Below, piece by piece: positions 23,065 to 36,199 of a stretch of DNA of 64,000 bases; the first letter of the stretch is position 1; each line of letters opens with the position of its first letter. A program made the position numbers and the translations under genes. The stretch is taken from the NCBI GenBank assembly GCA_020081605.1, contig JAHREC010000062.1, positions 2,604,001 through 2,668,000 on the forward strand, written 5' to 3'. Below the pieces are notes generated by a model. The model did no database searches. It was not told the DNA's origin and worked only from the letters and a program-made list of their open reading frames with translations. The DNA is from Albifimbria verrucaria (lineage: Eukaryota; Ascomycota; Sordariomycetes; Hypocreales; Stachybotryaceae).

Positions 23065-25301
23065 TTACTCGTCCATGACCGATGCAAACTTGTCCGTCAT
23101 TTGCTGCTGGATAGCCTCGTACTGCAAATCTGTTAGTCACGTACTTCGAACATATTGGGTTAAAGAATGCACAAACCCTCTTGACAATGACGTCCCTGCC
23201 CTCGGTGGGCACCTCGAACTTCAGTCGTCGCAGGTGACCTTGAAGCTCGCTGGTGGCCTCACGGACCTTGGACCAGCTTTGTCCTTGGGCAATGGCCTTC
23301 TGGGCCTCATCGTGGAATCCAACCATGAGCTTCATCATCCACTCGGTCTTCCAGATGGGGCAGAACTGATCGTAGTCAGAGTAACCGTTCTGCTGCAGGA
23401 AATCTTCCTTCAGCAGCACGGCCATATCCAGGGTAATCTTATCGGGATCGGACAGAGCGCTCTTTCCGACCAGCTGGACAACCTGGTCCAGCTCTTCGGA
23501 GTCGGAGAGCAGCTGCTTGATGCGGTCACGCAGGCGAGGAAGTCAGGGTACTCCTTCTCATAGTACTTGTCCAGGGTGGTGGTGTACTTGCTGTAAGAGA
23601 CGCTGGTGTTGATGGAAGGAAATGCTTACGCTGGGCAAGCTTCTTGTCGAGACCCCAGAACACTTGGACGATACCAAGAGTGGAAGTGGTGACAGGGTCA
23701 GAGAAATCACCACCAGGGGCTGACGGCGCCGACAATGCTGACACTGCCCTCACGCTCGGGAGAGCCCAGAGACTTGACCTTACCGGCACGCTCGTAGAAG
23801 GAGGCCAACTTAGCACCGAGATAGGCGGGGAAACCCTGATCAGCAGGCATTTCTCCCAGACGACCAGACAGCTCTCGCAGAGCCTCAGCCCATCGCGAGG
23901 ACGAGTCAGCCATCATGGCAACATCCAAACCTTGGTCGCGGAAATATTCGGCCACGGTAATTCCAGTGTAGATGGAGGCTTCTCGGGCAGCCACGGGCAT
24001 GTTGGAGGTGTTGGCAATGAGGGTGGTTCGCTTCATAATGGGCTCCTTGCGGCCATCAACATCGATGGTGAGCTCGGGAAATCCTTCAAGACTTCAGCCA
24101 TCTCGTTTCCTCGCTCACCACAGCCCACGTAAACAATAACGTCGCTGTTGGAGAACTTGGAGACGGATTGACTGATGACGGTCTTGCCACATCCGAAGGC
24201 ACCGGGAATGGCAACGGTACCACCCTGAACACTGGGGAAAAGGGCGTCCAGGACTCGCTGACCGACAATGAAAGGCTGATCGGCGGAAAGCTTCTCGGTG
24301 GTGGGACGGGGCACTCGAACGGGCCAGCTCTGCATCATGGGATACTCGGTCTTCTTTCCATCGAACTCGACTTCGAGAATCTTGTCGACGACGGTGTACT
24401 CACCCTTGGAGGCGATCTTGGTGATGGTACCTCGAGCTCGGGGAGGGAACAGGATTCGGTGGGTGGAGATGAAGGAGTTCTCAAAGACGGTACCCCAAAC
24501 ATCACCACCAGAGATGTGGTCGCCAACCTTCAGCTGGGGTAAACTCCCACTTCTTGTTGCGATCGAGAGCGGGGACGTCGACACCACGGGGATGTAGATG
24601 GTCTTGGAGATGTCGGCAATATCCTCAAGAGGTCGCTGAATACCGTCGTAAATGCCTTGCAGCAGACCGGGGCCGAGCTCGACGGACAAAGGCTTGCCGG
24701 TTCGCTCGACGGGGTCGCCGACCTGGATACCAGCTGTGAGGCGTTAGTACTGATCAGGGGTAATTGTTGATCGAGTGTGTCCCGTACCGGTTTCCTCGTA
24801 GACCTGGATGGTAGCTTGGTCGCCGTTGATTCGAATGACCTCACCAGCGAGCAGGTCATGACCGACACGGACCTAGGTATCTGTCAGCTCAAGGACCGCA
24901 CGACGAAGAGGCCAGACAACGTACCAGCTCGTACATGGCAACACCGATCATGTCTTCGGCGACAACGACGGGGCTAGGACATGGTTAGCATCGGCAACCA
25001 TTGGTGTTGGAGGCGGCAGCGGTTGGGGGATGGAACGAACCCGGAGATCGAGTAGATCTTGCCTGCAGCAGACGTTAGCGATGATGAACCAACCAAGAGC
25101 ATGTCTCATTTTTCGGCATCTCACCTTTAGTGAAGCCATCATCACCGGCACCGGTGGATTTCTGGGGAGGCAAGGTCAGCGTTATTCAATGGATCGGTGG
25201 GGCAGCGCAGCTTCGTCGAGCAACCCGAAAGCGAAGCGCAGCGCAACGCAGAGTGAGGGACATGGAGGGTCGAGTGCAAATGCAGGACGTACGGGAGGCA
25301 T
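23065..25301 (-). CDS. vma1: V-type proton ATPase catalytic subunit A
   Basis: Catalytic A subunit of the V1 sector, hydrolysing ATP to acidify vacuoles and Golgi. Exons: 25301-25293, 25161-25125, 25062-25041, 24973-24925, 24872-24788, 24733-23177, 23121-23065, about 607 residues, the usual length without an intein. Seen: [24 protein letters not shown], the P-loop GAFGCGKT (near residue 245), [47 protein letters not shown], and the C-terminus FASVMDE. The first five exons are tiny, as is usual for fungal vma1; the first encodes only Met-Pro-Pro. Frame slips lie at 24588-24591, 24536-24539, 24076-24078, 23716-23719, about 23618 and about 23538, all in C runs of the coding strand. All exon phases close once eight bases are restored. 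Confidence 0.95.
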
Positions 25302-26506
25302 TTTGGGCAAATAGGTAGCGGAGGAGGAGTCGGGATCGGAGCGTTGGATGGAGCTCTGCGAGGACGGCGACGGCGGCCGTGGGAGGGAGGTTGAGTGAGG
25401 TGACGAAGGTGTCGGTGGAGAGTTTGGCAGAGGTAGGCGACAAGCTACGTCGAGAGCTGCAGTGCCTGGACTGGGACTGGTTAATGCTAATGCTAATGCC
25501 GGTCGTGCTGCAAGTGGAGGCGATGATGTAGCAGTAGCAGCAGCGTGGCCAGCGCTATCAGCAGCGGCTGGTTGTGGTTGTACCGGTACGGGCACGGGTA
25601 CGGCTAGCGCCTGGGGCCTGAGCCTGGGGGCTTCCTCCACTGATGGTACAGCCGGCGGTGCTGACGCTGAGGAGCTGTTGCTGTCGCTGCGAGGTCTCGT
25701 GTCGCTGTCGCTTCTGGACCGCACCAGATCTAGCAGCGAAGGCCGGGCCTTGAGTCGTGGTCGCAGTCCTGGTTGCATGCACAAACAACTGTCGCCGGCG
25801 ATGCGATGCGACACGACACGACACGATAGGTTGTATCAGGTACAGTGCGGTGCAGACGGGTGGCTGGAAGTGGGTTGACTGGGGATGATGAGGCACGGTG
25901 GGTGGATGGGGAAAGGCTTCGTGCTGTAGCAGCAGCAACAGAACAGCAGCAACAGGGCTGTGTCTCGGTGCTGGTGCTGGCTGCGCGGGGCAAGAGACGC
26001 CCTGACTAAGGCACCTTGTTGACAATAAAACCGTGCCAAGACGACATTGCACCAATCTGCGGTTGTTACGACTGAGACCATCTTGATAGATCACACATAA
26101 TAGGTCATTGTGCAGATATTCTTCCAGTATTCTTCGAAATTTAAAACTAATGCATCAGAAATTCCTGAACAATTTCTTAGTCTTATGCAACAGAGTAAGT
26201 ATCTATCTACAAACAATAAGGTACCTTACTTTAATGCTCTCTATCGTGGAAGATGTATACTTACCTCATACTTTTGTCGGCCTCCTACTCCAAAACACTG
26301 GAATGTACCTGTACCTGTACCTGCATGCCTTGCAACAGACCAAACGGACAGACTCCTAGCACTTATAATAACTTGTATACTCTCTCTTCACCAGATAACC
26401 AACATACTTATATCAACAGTTACTTTACAAATCTCAAAATCAATCACGCACTAATCTTCCTCATGTGCTGCAAACAAGGTACGACCTTTCAGGCTTTGCC
26501 ATGCCA
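25302..26506. other. Intergenic: vma1 upstream region, low complexity
   Basis: About 1.2 kb. From 25450 to 25990 there are CAG/GCT/GGTACGGG-like short-period repeats that open long Ser/Ala/Pro-rich frames on the minus strand running into the vma1 start. I treat these as leader or promoter low complexity, not genes. From 26100 to 26500 it is AT-rich, with no element recognised. Confidence 0.5.
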
Positions 26507-28663
26507 TCACCTCTCAATCCAGGATGCCAACTCCTCCAGCCCCAGCTCTGCAACCTGCTTGGCCAGCTCTTCCATCAAGTCCAGCCTTGTCGCAAGGGCG
26601 CTCAGCGTCGAGCCAGTGACCGACACGCCGCATTCCTCGTGCTGATGGTGATCCAACGTCTCTGCACCTTTCTGCATTGGCAGTCCAGCCCCGGCTTGTA
26701 ACAGCTGTCCTGACTACGGGCTGCACGTAACTGGCAAATCTCCAGCTTCCTGCAGTCGTCGGTGCACGTATTATCCAACCACCCACGGCTCTTGCGCGTC
26801 ATGAATTTGTCAAAAGATTATCGTTAGTCTCGAAAGCTTCTGTGAGGTTATGCCAGAAGCTTGCCGTGAAGCTCAGCCGCATGGTCATACAAAGGTGGGT
26901 TGACGGCTGGACCATAGGCCGCTTTGGCCGAGTAGAGCTTCCGCCACACCGGTCCAGATGTTTGAAAGTCAGCGTCATCCATATCGGCCATATACTGAGT
27001 CACATCCAGCACGCCAAACGTGACAGGGTCGACATCATAGACCCGGAAGGAAGGCATGCCCGATGTTGGGGTCAGCGACGGTCCAATATACGAAGTTACC
27101 AGTGCGTTATCGAATGTTTGTTGGCTGTAGTTGGCATAGGTAATCTGAAACTCGTCCCTGTGTGTGTGACCGAAAAACATGGCGGCGATAGTAGACGAGT
27201 ATCTGTTGATGATTTGGTCCAGGTAGTTGGACCCATCGTGAAAGGCGTTACGATCTCCAATCGACATATGACTCATCAAGTAGACATTCTCTCCAGCCTT
27301 CTCGGCCTGGTCAAGTTCGCGGACCAACCATTCAAATTGGCCGCTTGGATCCCGCAGCATAGGTTCTCGGTATAGCCAGTAGTTTTGTCGGTACCACAGG
27401 TTTGAGTTCAGTGAAATAATGCGCAGGTTACCATGAGGGTACTTGACCGAGTAAACCCCAAGGAGATCCGCATCTCTTGCGCCATCGTCGCCGATCCAAC
27501 GGGACCATTCCTGTGACAAGAGGTCATAGATCCATTGAGACTCTTCACCATCCGAGTTTGGCTGAAAAGAGTTGGCAGGATGGGCTTCATGGTTCCCAGC
27601 AGTTCCATAGACAATACCCAAGTTCTTGTCCATCTCGGCATATGCATCTGCGACTATGGATATTGTCAACCTAAGGAGTATCACCGAAATTGATGCAGGC
27701 GAACATACCTTGCTTCTTGATATGGGGCTCGCTGGTGTTCCAAACGGCATGATCCACGATGTCTCCAGTGAAGATGGTAAAGGCAGCATCCGGAACGAGC
27801 TTCTTAATGGCAGCATACATACTCGTCTCAAGGTTTAACGGGCTGTCGCATTTGTGATCTCCATGCGGACCCGCAGGGAATATGTTATGGCCAGGCTTAT
27901 CATCTTCTGTGTATTGTCTTGAAGTGACACAGATCACATTAACTTCGGGTCAGGAGCTGATGTTGTATGGGTAAAGGCTTACCTGCAACATATCGGCTTG
28001 GTGCACTCAGTATTTGCTCCTTCTGTATACAGAGGATCGACGTGAATATCTGAGTAATGAACCACTTTCAAAGGCTTCTGCCCGCTTGGTGGGGGTCGTT
28101 TAGTCGGCGGTTTGGGAGAAGGGAATGGCACCTCCCACTCGTCCAATGCAGGATAGTCACAGCTGCCGAAGAGGCCGAGACAAAACAGCTGAGCGGTCTT
28201 GGAGCCCAGGCTGAAATGCCGAAGGCTCTCCGCAATGATGGGCCCTTCTAATCTAATCGCGCCAGTACAGACATCATCGTCTTGCAACTAATAACAATTG
28301 TCAGCGGTTTGCAACTCTGGTGAGTTCAGAGCTCATGTTGGCTTACATGGGAGCGCTGGCAGATAGCGATGACAGCTCGTATGAATGGCTCATCTCCAAG
28401 CGCGGCGAGGCCTTTCATAACCCCTAAAGTACTCTATGATGAGGCATTAGACGGCGGCAGTTAAACAGCATGTCGAATGGGAATTTCTCCTACCTGACAA
28501 CGGGCGCACGGAGGTGCGGTATTGATGAATTCCACGAAATCCGCAACCTCGCCTCCCTTACCAGGTGCTAGGACAACTTGCTCAGAGCCTTGCAGCGATC
28601 TGGCCTTTCCTGAGGGAGCAAAGGCCAGAAGGCCAACACCTGAACTAACTGGTACACCCTCAT
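26507..28663 (-). CDS. Secreted acid sphingomyelinase-like phosphodiesterase
   Basis: Calcineurin-like metallophosphoesterase of the acid sphingomyelinase family, cleaving sphingomyelin-type lipids outside the cell or in acidic compartments. Exons: 28663-28494, 28433-28347, 28287-27983, 27917-27709, 27653-26507, about 640 residues. Seen: a hydrophobic N-terminus (MRVYQLVQVLAFWPLLP); a Cys-containing saposin-like region (CARCQ, CQRSH); metal motifs HYSDIHVDPLY, FTGDIVDHAVW, GTAGNHE, LMSHMSIGD and FFGHTHRDEF; and a Cys-rich C-terminal part (CTDDCRKLEICQLRAARSQ). Slips at 28614-28616 and near 26866, 26827 and 26672; without correcting them the frame would stop early at 26848, before the Cys-rich end. 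The metal-site residues are intact. Physiological substrate is not determined. Confidence 0.88.
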
Positions 28664-29048
28664 CTTGGATTTGACCCCGGGGCATTGATGTTGACGTGTG
28701 CCAGCTCTGGGTTCGGATGATGACGGAAGTGCAGCTTACATTAGCTTACAGCCACCCGTGCAGGTGACGTGACGGGCCGTTTCCCACGGCGGTGGCCCAT
28801 TGCCCGATTGGGTAGTCGTCTCCAACCACCGTTCAGCTCACACGTCGAGGGATCAATTGTTAGGTACTGCATTTTACATGGAATATTATACTAGTATATT
28901 GTACAGAGCCGTGATGGCTAGTTGATACATATGGTCTCCTTGTTATACACAGTTTTAAATGTACAAGTCTACACGGAATTCAAGGCACCCAAGTCAGGTC
29001 ATCTGCTGGGCTTGCTGCTGCTCCCAACAGACCCTCGCATCGTGTGTC
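28664..29048. other. Intergenic: sphingomyelinase promoter and pet127 3' flank
   Basis: 385 bp, no gene recognised. Confidence 0.5.
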
Positions 29049-31981
29049 TTAATTCTCATTGCGAGTCTCCGGGACATAATCGAACTTCGTCAAATCATGA
29101 GGCTCCTTGTCCCAGGAAACCCGCAGAACCCCTCATTTTGTTGGCTTCGGCTCGTATGCTGCCTGTATAACTCGCCTTTCTCGTTCAGCTGCTTCAGTTT
29201 GCCACCGAACATCTTGTACCATTCACGATCCCGGTCCTCAGGGCGTTCATTGAAGACCTTGCTTCGGCGACTCCTCAGTTGGTCGTACATGGACATCATC
29301 CTATCCTTAGGCATAGGCTGGACAAGGTAGTGAGTACTCCAGCGGAACCCCTTGCTCTTTATCTCTGGCCGCTCCACGGGCTCGCCATTGACCTTATGCT
29401 TGACAGTCACACACAATCCCAAAATCTCACGCTTTTGCTTACTTTTGCCCTTGGTAGCTTTGGTTGGTACTTGCTCCGTCTCAGCGGCTGTGGGGTCTTG
29501 CGGCTGTGTATTGTCAGCCGTCTCCGAGGGCTGCTGAGCTTGATCTTCATCGCCAAGTAGTGTATCAGCTGTGCTCTCTGATGACTCCATGACATCATCT
29601 TCGTTTTCAACACCTTCAACCAAACTTGCGAAGCGTCTGTCAAACAAGCGTTCGTGTGGAGCCCTTGGGTCAATCTCATCCATGACCTTTAGGATGAGAC
29701 TCTCCAAATACGCAACCTCCGCATCTGCCTCAGCTTCAGGCTCTGGCTGCGCAATCTCCGCTGGCTGCGACTCTTCCGGAAGGGCAGAGACTTCGAGATT
29801 CTCCCGTGGCCCGGCAGCAAACTCGTCGGGCTCATCATTCTCAGCGACTGTCTCGGCCGGTTCATCCTGGATATCTTGTTCGTCCTCCCAAGCCTTTTCT
29901 TGCACATCTTCCTCCGTTTTGCTGGCTTGATGCAAGTCAAAGGTCAACGCTTCAGTCAGAGAGTCAAGGTATTGTTCCGTAGTAGCGTCTGTTTTGCTGC
30001 CAAGCCCATACTCCTCGAGTGCGCCTAGAATGGCTTCCCGGACACGAGGTGTGCCTGAAGCATCAGATCCAACAACCTTTTTAAGTTGAGCCATCATTTT
30101 CTCCCAGGCAGAATCACTGAGACCGGTAGTTGCAATGCTGTCGGTAGCGCCATCCACCTGCTTCTCTTCCTGGCCAGCCGTAGAATCTCCCTTCTCTGTA
30201 TCTGATTTGGCCTCAACGTCGCTCATTCTGCGTATGTGGCGCTCCATGTCTTCGACTGTGGGCTTTTTGCTCTCTTGTATGCTACGCATCTGCTCCTCGC
30301 TCACAGGCTCAGCAAAGAAATACATTACCGGTTCCTTGTTGTCTCGAGTTTCGAAATGTAGTCGCAAAGTTCGCCCTGGGAAACGTTGGGTAGCCCTGTC
30401 TAGAAGATCGTTTAGAATCTTAATGCTGGCCTTGAACTCCTCATCACCCAAGCGAGGATCTGTCGTTCCATGTAGAGCGGCGTCCATCTCGGCAAGACTG
30501 ATGTATTGGAAGCCGAAGATTCGTCGCGTATTGTGATATGCCACAAAAATACCGTCCATACGACCCATGCGAACTTGCAATGAATATTTGAGGAATGCTG
30601 CTCTTATCATATCGTAGTATTCCCGTTCGAATGATTCCCATTGCCCAAATCGCCTACGAAGTTCGTACCCCCTGCCTTTCTCGTAACCGATAACATCCAT
30701 TCGGATGGTGACAACAGCCCTAGTCTTCAAGTCAAACATTCCGGTACCCGGCAGTCTGGGGTCATGAGCATCAAGTTGTGAACGCAAAAGAAAATCGCCG
30801 ATTTTTGTGTAATGGAACGCCTCGCCAGCATTTCGTTCCTCCTCGGAAAATTTGTGAGCACGCGATTTGCGATACTTTTCAAATTCTTCCTTCGGCAAGG
30901 TAAGAACCTTCTCCATAGAATGTCCCAGTTTACTCAGAACATTTGCCGTATCAAACTCCTTATCAGCATCAATCGCGTACACTCCGTCATGATGGTGAAG
31001 GAATGCAGCGACTGGCGCTCGTGTTATGCCAGTAAAGTTTGTCGAGTCTGGTACAAAAGATCGGGAGAGTGTCCCAAAATTGGGCTTTCTCCACGCTGAG
31101 AGGAGAAAGTGAAGGTGTGATAATATCGAGGTCATGCTTGAGGTTGATCCACAATACTTGAGGTTATTCTCAGCACTCAATTGCCTCAACTTTACATCTT
31201 TAGAAGAGGTAACGTATTCCCTGAGTGCATCAAAGTCGAATTCCTCAACAGGCATGATAGAAGCGAGATAAGGGTCGAAATTGAAGACTCGTGATCGCTC
31301 GTCTTGCATTTGATAAACGCCTGGGTTGAACAGAACACGGTCCAGGTTGTGACTCAATTGTGGAACGTCAAGTGCTTCCTCAGTCGCGAGAGGTTGAAAC
31401 TTGATTTGAGCGGGATAGAAGTGAGTGTAGACATGCTTTTCCTTCTCCTTCTCTTTTTGGAAGGAGCCTTGGCTTTGCGTTCCTTGGATTCCTTCTCTGA
31501 ATCACCAGCTTCTCGTCTTCTTCTGTTGCGTTTGGACTTGGGCGGTAGTATCCTCTCTCCCCTCGTCGTCCTCTGCGTTTTCGTCCTCTCGTGCATTTTT
31601 GCCTTTTACTTTTGAAAGCTGCGATTGCCGGAGTCTTTCCTGGAGGGTTGTCCAAGCGCCTAGGGGTTTTGGCTCGTCGGAGTCAATGGTTTCGCCTTCG
31701 GGGTCGTGTCTTTCCTTTCCTAACGAGTCTGAGTCTGGCGTTTGGGAGGTGCTATAGTCTCGAACGTTTGGCCTAGTCCATGCTCTTTTCGCTTCGTTGA
31801 TGGACTCTCCTCGTGATATTAGGAGGCCACAGGACGCCTTGCGACAGAAATGCCGAACATGGTGCTCTCGATAAACATGTTTAATATGCCTGTGTCGCGT
31901 AGGGCATTGCGCCAGTCTTGACTGGGCGGTCGAGGTAGCATATCTGACGGATACGTCAGCTCGACGCGACAGATGCAGCAT
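29049..31981 (-). CDS. pet127: Pet127-like mitochondrial RNA-processing protein
   Basis: Pet127 is a membrane-associated mitochondrial protein needed for 5' processing and turnover of mitochondrial mRNAs. No intron, about 977 residues. I choose the ATG at 31981, which opens a basic, acid-poor presequence (MLHLSRRADVSVRYATSTAQ). The core has FDPYLASIMPVEEFDFDAL, GSTSSMTSILSHLHFLLSAW, DGVYAIDADKEFDTAN, LPGTGMFDLKTRAVV and YYDMIRAAFLKYSLQVRMGR, all Pet127-domain landmarks that fall in the PD-(D/E)XK-like region. A long acidic linker and a second conserved end block follow. Slips at 31559-31562, 31437-31440 and 29115-29116; with the last repaired it ends at 29049 instead of 29090. The start is less certain than the rest. 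Confidence 0.88.
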
Positions 31982-32586
31982 CCCGTCAACTTGCCTTGAG
32001 CAAGGCGAAACTTTGGCGGCTTCCACAACTTCACCAGCCCCGGAAAAGGATGCCAAAGTGCTGGCTCGTGGCGGATGTCTTTAGCTAAGGTAGCTGGGAA
32101 AGCAGGTACTATAGGTAGACATCATTTTTTCTTAATCGATAAGACCGCGTCGTGCAATGGCTGTCGGGAGAGTCTAAGACACTTCGAGTTAGGCTTGTGT
32201 TTAGTGGTTAATCTGAAGAGGAAGCTGGCCAAATAGTGAAGTACCTTCATCTCATACTCAATAGTCTGGCGTTCAAAGTACTAACTTAACGGGGTCAGTT
32301 CCCCAAGAAAGAGTACAGTTTATGATGCTCTGGCGGGCTTACCTGACGTACCTTATCTGGGTACCTGGCACGATACTTTCTATGGAGGTACTCCCGAGGC
32401 ACGGACACACTTAAATCTACAGCTTCGCGATGTAGGTTACCTTATTCAGCATTGTACTTTATCTAATCATTACCTACCTCTTTCCTCAGTAGACCATCGT
32501 CTGTGCCAAGTAGGCAGCTTCACAAGAACACTCAGCCTCGCACATAATCGATTCTAGTCGTTGGGGCGTCGCCTCGTGCTGTAGCC
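31982..32586. other. Divergent promoter region (pet127 / hid1)
   Basis: 605 bp. It carries a cluster of TACCT/GGTACC-like words at about 32340-32480 like those in other intergenic stretches of this window. No gene was seen. Confidence 0.5.
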
Positions 32587-35313
32587 ATGGGCGCCAGTGA
32601 CTCCAAGATTGTCTTCAAACGGGGCATCTTCAGGTTGTCTGAAGAGCGACACATACCTGCCGACGACTCTTATTGGACCTCGGTCTGGCGCTCCACGTTG
32701 ACAGCTCGTCTTGCTATTGCTAACCGATTTATATAGTTCTGGGAGCTTCCCGAGACGTCTGAGGATATCTTCAGCTTGTTCGCCCCCGCCGACATTCGTC
32801 GAACTCGTGATCAAGCCTTAGAGAATCTCGAAACCCTCATACTTGCTGTAACATCACGCCTGTTCATCCTGCGCCATCACCCATCATTCCCGGACCCCGA
32901 GATCGCCCTCGAGAGAGACGCACTCAACTGTATTCGAATCCTCACCCGACTCCTGCCATATCTCTATGAGAAAGAAAGTCTAGCGTCGTGGGAAGAGCGC
33001 TTCTTCTGGGGCACTCGACGAAAGAGAAGTCGCAAGGCTACAATTGCCAACGAGATACTCTTCGACGAGGCACAGGAGGATCACGACGAAGGGAAACCCG
33101 AGACCGGTAACTTCGAGGAGGCAAAGCCTCTCGCGGAAGAACTCATCGACACGCTGGTTGACCTTCTATTCTTTTCCGACCTTACACTTCCCCGACAGCC
33201 CAATGGACGACCCAAGGTCACCTATGCGATATGGCAGAGTGGTGTAGGCTGCAACACAACTGTTGCTACAACTAAGGAGTATGAGAGCAACAGATGTGAG
33301 ATATTGCGTCTACTATTGACTTTGGCTGGTCAAAGCCTGTACATGACAGCAGGCGTTCTTCCTCTGCGAGGAGTGAGGACCTTGACTCATATATGTACAT
33401 GCCCTGATAAGCAGGTTGTGCTTTCTCTGTTGTGCTCTTTGCTGAATACCGTAAGTGACATCGATAAAGCGTCGCTTTCTGCTAAGCTCTACTAACACGA
33501 CATCACAGACACTGAAGTACAACCCTGCGAGCTGGCGTGTTCCGTACAATACGTTGGTATTTAAAGATACGAAGCAAATGCTTGTGACCTATTCATCGCA
33601 GTTTCTACTTGCTATGCTTCTGTACCCAATTCCTGATGCTACGCCCGGTGTATCCAGGAAGAACTTCTTCCGTCATTTCCTTGGACGCCTGCATCGACCT
33701 CAAGATTTTCAATTCATAGTCGATGGAATGACACGAGTCCTCAACCAGCCTCTTCAGGAAAAATCATCATACTTACCAGGGTCGCAAACAGCCGATGATT
33801 TGGCGCCACAGATGCTGATGTTGTTTTGGGAGGTTACTCAGTGCAACAAGCGGTTCCGCTCTTTCATTATTGACACGGACCGCGCCCACGATTTTGTTGT
33901 TCTAACCCTGTTTTACGCTTCAGAGTATAAAAATGAAGCGTCAAAGCAGGGTATCGTTCGGATGTGTGCATTCCTTCTGCAGACATTGAGTGTTGAGCCT
34001 AATTTCGGTATCAACCTTAATAAGAGCTTCGAAGGTCAAGACAGCCTTCCTCCGTCGATCCGAATCAACGAATTCCAAGGGACCTATACCGATTTCCTCA
34101 TACTCTCAATCTATAATCTGATAACCACTAGTCAAGGGAGACTCACAGCTATCTATCCTGCGTTGTTGGCGGTGATTAACAACATTGCGCCCTACATTGA
34201 AGGCTTGAGTGCGACGGGAAGTACTAAGCTCATGCAATTATTCTCTTCGATTTCGTCGCCTTCGTTCCTTCTTGCCAACGATACCAACCATAACCTGTTA
34301 CACTCCCTGCTGGACTCGATCAGTTCTATTGTGGAACATAAACATCGGAAAAATCCAGAGCTGGTTTTGGCGATTGTGAAGAATAAAAAGCGCATAGAGG
34401 CCTTGCGTACTTTTACGCTAGAAAGTGGGCGCGAAGAGATAGAAAGAAGAACCAGAAGCAGGAAGGATGGTGGTAGTGCCGACCCTTTCGATACCGGCTC
34501 TATGCGGAACTCCCTAGAGAGTATACGCAGTCCAACAAGTCCAGTGCGCAACTCAAGTCTGGATGGTGTACCAGAGGACAGCGCATTTGCGATAGGTGAT
34601 GAGGACGACGAAGACAGCGACGAGGATCATCAACCCACGCCCGCACCTTCTACGTCAAGTGAAAATCCTTCACAGAGCTCGTCTGCTGTCAATGCAGAAG
34701 ATGCGGTTCCTACACAGCTACGTGGAATGTCTGAAAAAGCACGCGGCAAACTCCCAGCTGGCATGAGATCTTTCTCTAGGCAAAACAGCACAACAAGCCT
34801 TGGGGGCACTCAATAAGCAGCCAGAGCCACAGCGGGGCGTTTGAGCCTACAGCCCAATGGATCGACTCCTGGTTGCCAGAGCTGCCTTTGCATACTGTGT
34901 TGGCTGTCATTCAGCAGGTGTCTGCTCTTTTCCCTCCCCAGACTCTGAGTCGAGATCCTGTGTCACCAGAAGTACTCCAGCGCATTGAAAAGATTGATCT
35001 TGTCGGTGTTGAGCCGTCACCTGTGCGCGTCCATTCCTTCGAGTGGTCAGAACTGGCTCTTGGGTGGTACGAATCTCTTCTATGGGGCATCATCTTCACC
35101 AGCGAAATGCAAGTTGCCAGAGGCACGATGAATATTTGGACAGGCACAGCTATCAAACTTTTCCGTGTCCAGGAAACAGCCCGAGAGGGCCCAACATTGA
35201 CATCTCCTAGAGGTGCTGTCGATGCGGTAGGCAGCAACATTGTCTCGCGCATTGGCCAGATAAATTTGCGAGGTAAAGCTCCTAACGGTAGTCCGCCTCC
35301 CAGGTCCGGATGA
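32587..35313 (+). CDS. hid1: Hid1-family protein (Golgi-associated, dense-core/secretory trafficking)
   Basis: Hid-1/Ecm30 family, peripheral Golgi proteins in secretory trafficking. Exons: 32587-32682, 32737-33450, 33509-35313, about 871 residues. The N-terminal Gly of MGASDSKIVFKRGIFRLSEE is a plausible myristoylation site, as known for animal HID-1. Other landmarks: FWELPETSEDIFSLFAPADI after the first intron, RVPYNTLVFKD, and LLYPIPD. The middle has an acidic Ser/Pro-rich insertion (about residues 640-740). Introns of 54 and 58 bp have GCTAAC and TACTAAC branch sites. The first donor is GTCTGG, which is unusual. The frame slips once in GGGGG 34802-34806, and the last 170 residues lie in the next frame. 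Confidence 0.85.
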
Positions 35314-36199
35314 TTCTGTAAGACGAAGCTCACCTCATTATAATAACCCAATAAATACTCTGCTTTCTGAGTACGGCGAGAGGTAGTCGCAAATGCATTG
35401 GAGGGAGCATAAGGGGTGGCATGGCTATATTACATGTAGAATTGGCTCTATTTGACTACGTATGCCTCGGCTGCATCAGTCATGGACCGTTGAGTAGCAA
35501 CGGCGGGTTCCTCTTTCAGTTGCACTGGCTGGTCAGAAGATTTGATATTGCACAAAACATCCAAGTCACAAATGTACATTATTTGTAAGGAGCAAGGCGA
35601 CGCGTGTCACTAGGTCGTTTATTCCAAGGAAACGCATGGCCACATGGTCGAAACAGCAGCCACTGGATTGGACGAGGTGATATTGAACGTGGCAGATCTG
35701 AAGGTACAACTTCGACAAAGCCAACTCTCCGCACTGCGGCGCGTATCTGGGTTTCGTGTTTCCCATTGCCTAAATCTCCATGATCCAGACATGCACGAAT
35801 ACTTGATCCTTGTTGATCATTTCCCAAAACCCTGGCAAGGACACGCAAGCACCGCCACATCATGGGTCGATCCGGGTGCTGGATCCATTCAGCTCAGTTA
35901 TCCACCCTCCCGTACCAGCCACAAGAGGGTGCAGGACAGCTTGCTCCGGCTGTTGTCTTGCCGGGGTGTGACAGACCAAGACCAGACCCAGCAAGATAGC
36001 AAGGGTAGGCCAGGCCCATGAGCCACACCCGGTCCCTGAAATTAATAAACATCCAGTATCATAGTTTGGCTGATTATTGTTTAAATAAGGCGCGATGTCT
36101 AGTGCTTCCCATCCTCGGCTGTATTTGGTCCTCGTTCCCTGCATCTGGTGCTCCCTTCCTTGAGCCTCTCCCGCCAGCTCGCGCTGGCAATCGGATGCT
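35314..36199. other. Intergenic between hid1 and the epoxide-hydrolase-like gene
   Basis: 886 bp. Small frames on both strands lack motifs. Nothing else was recognised. Confidence 0.5.

Noticed and set aside
25182..26094. Ser/Ala/Pro-rich proteins upstream of vma1
   Set aside because: The frames come from short-period GC-rich repeats, overlap each other in several frames and run into the vma1 start. Composition artefact is more likely.
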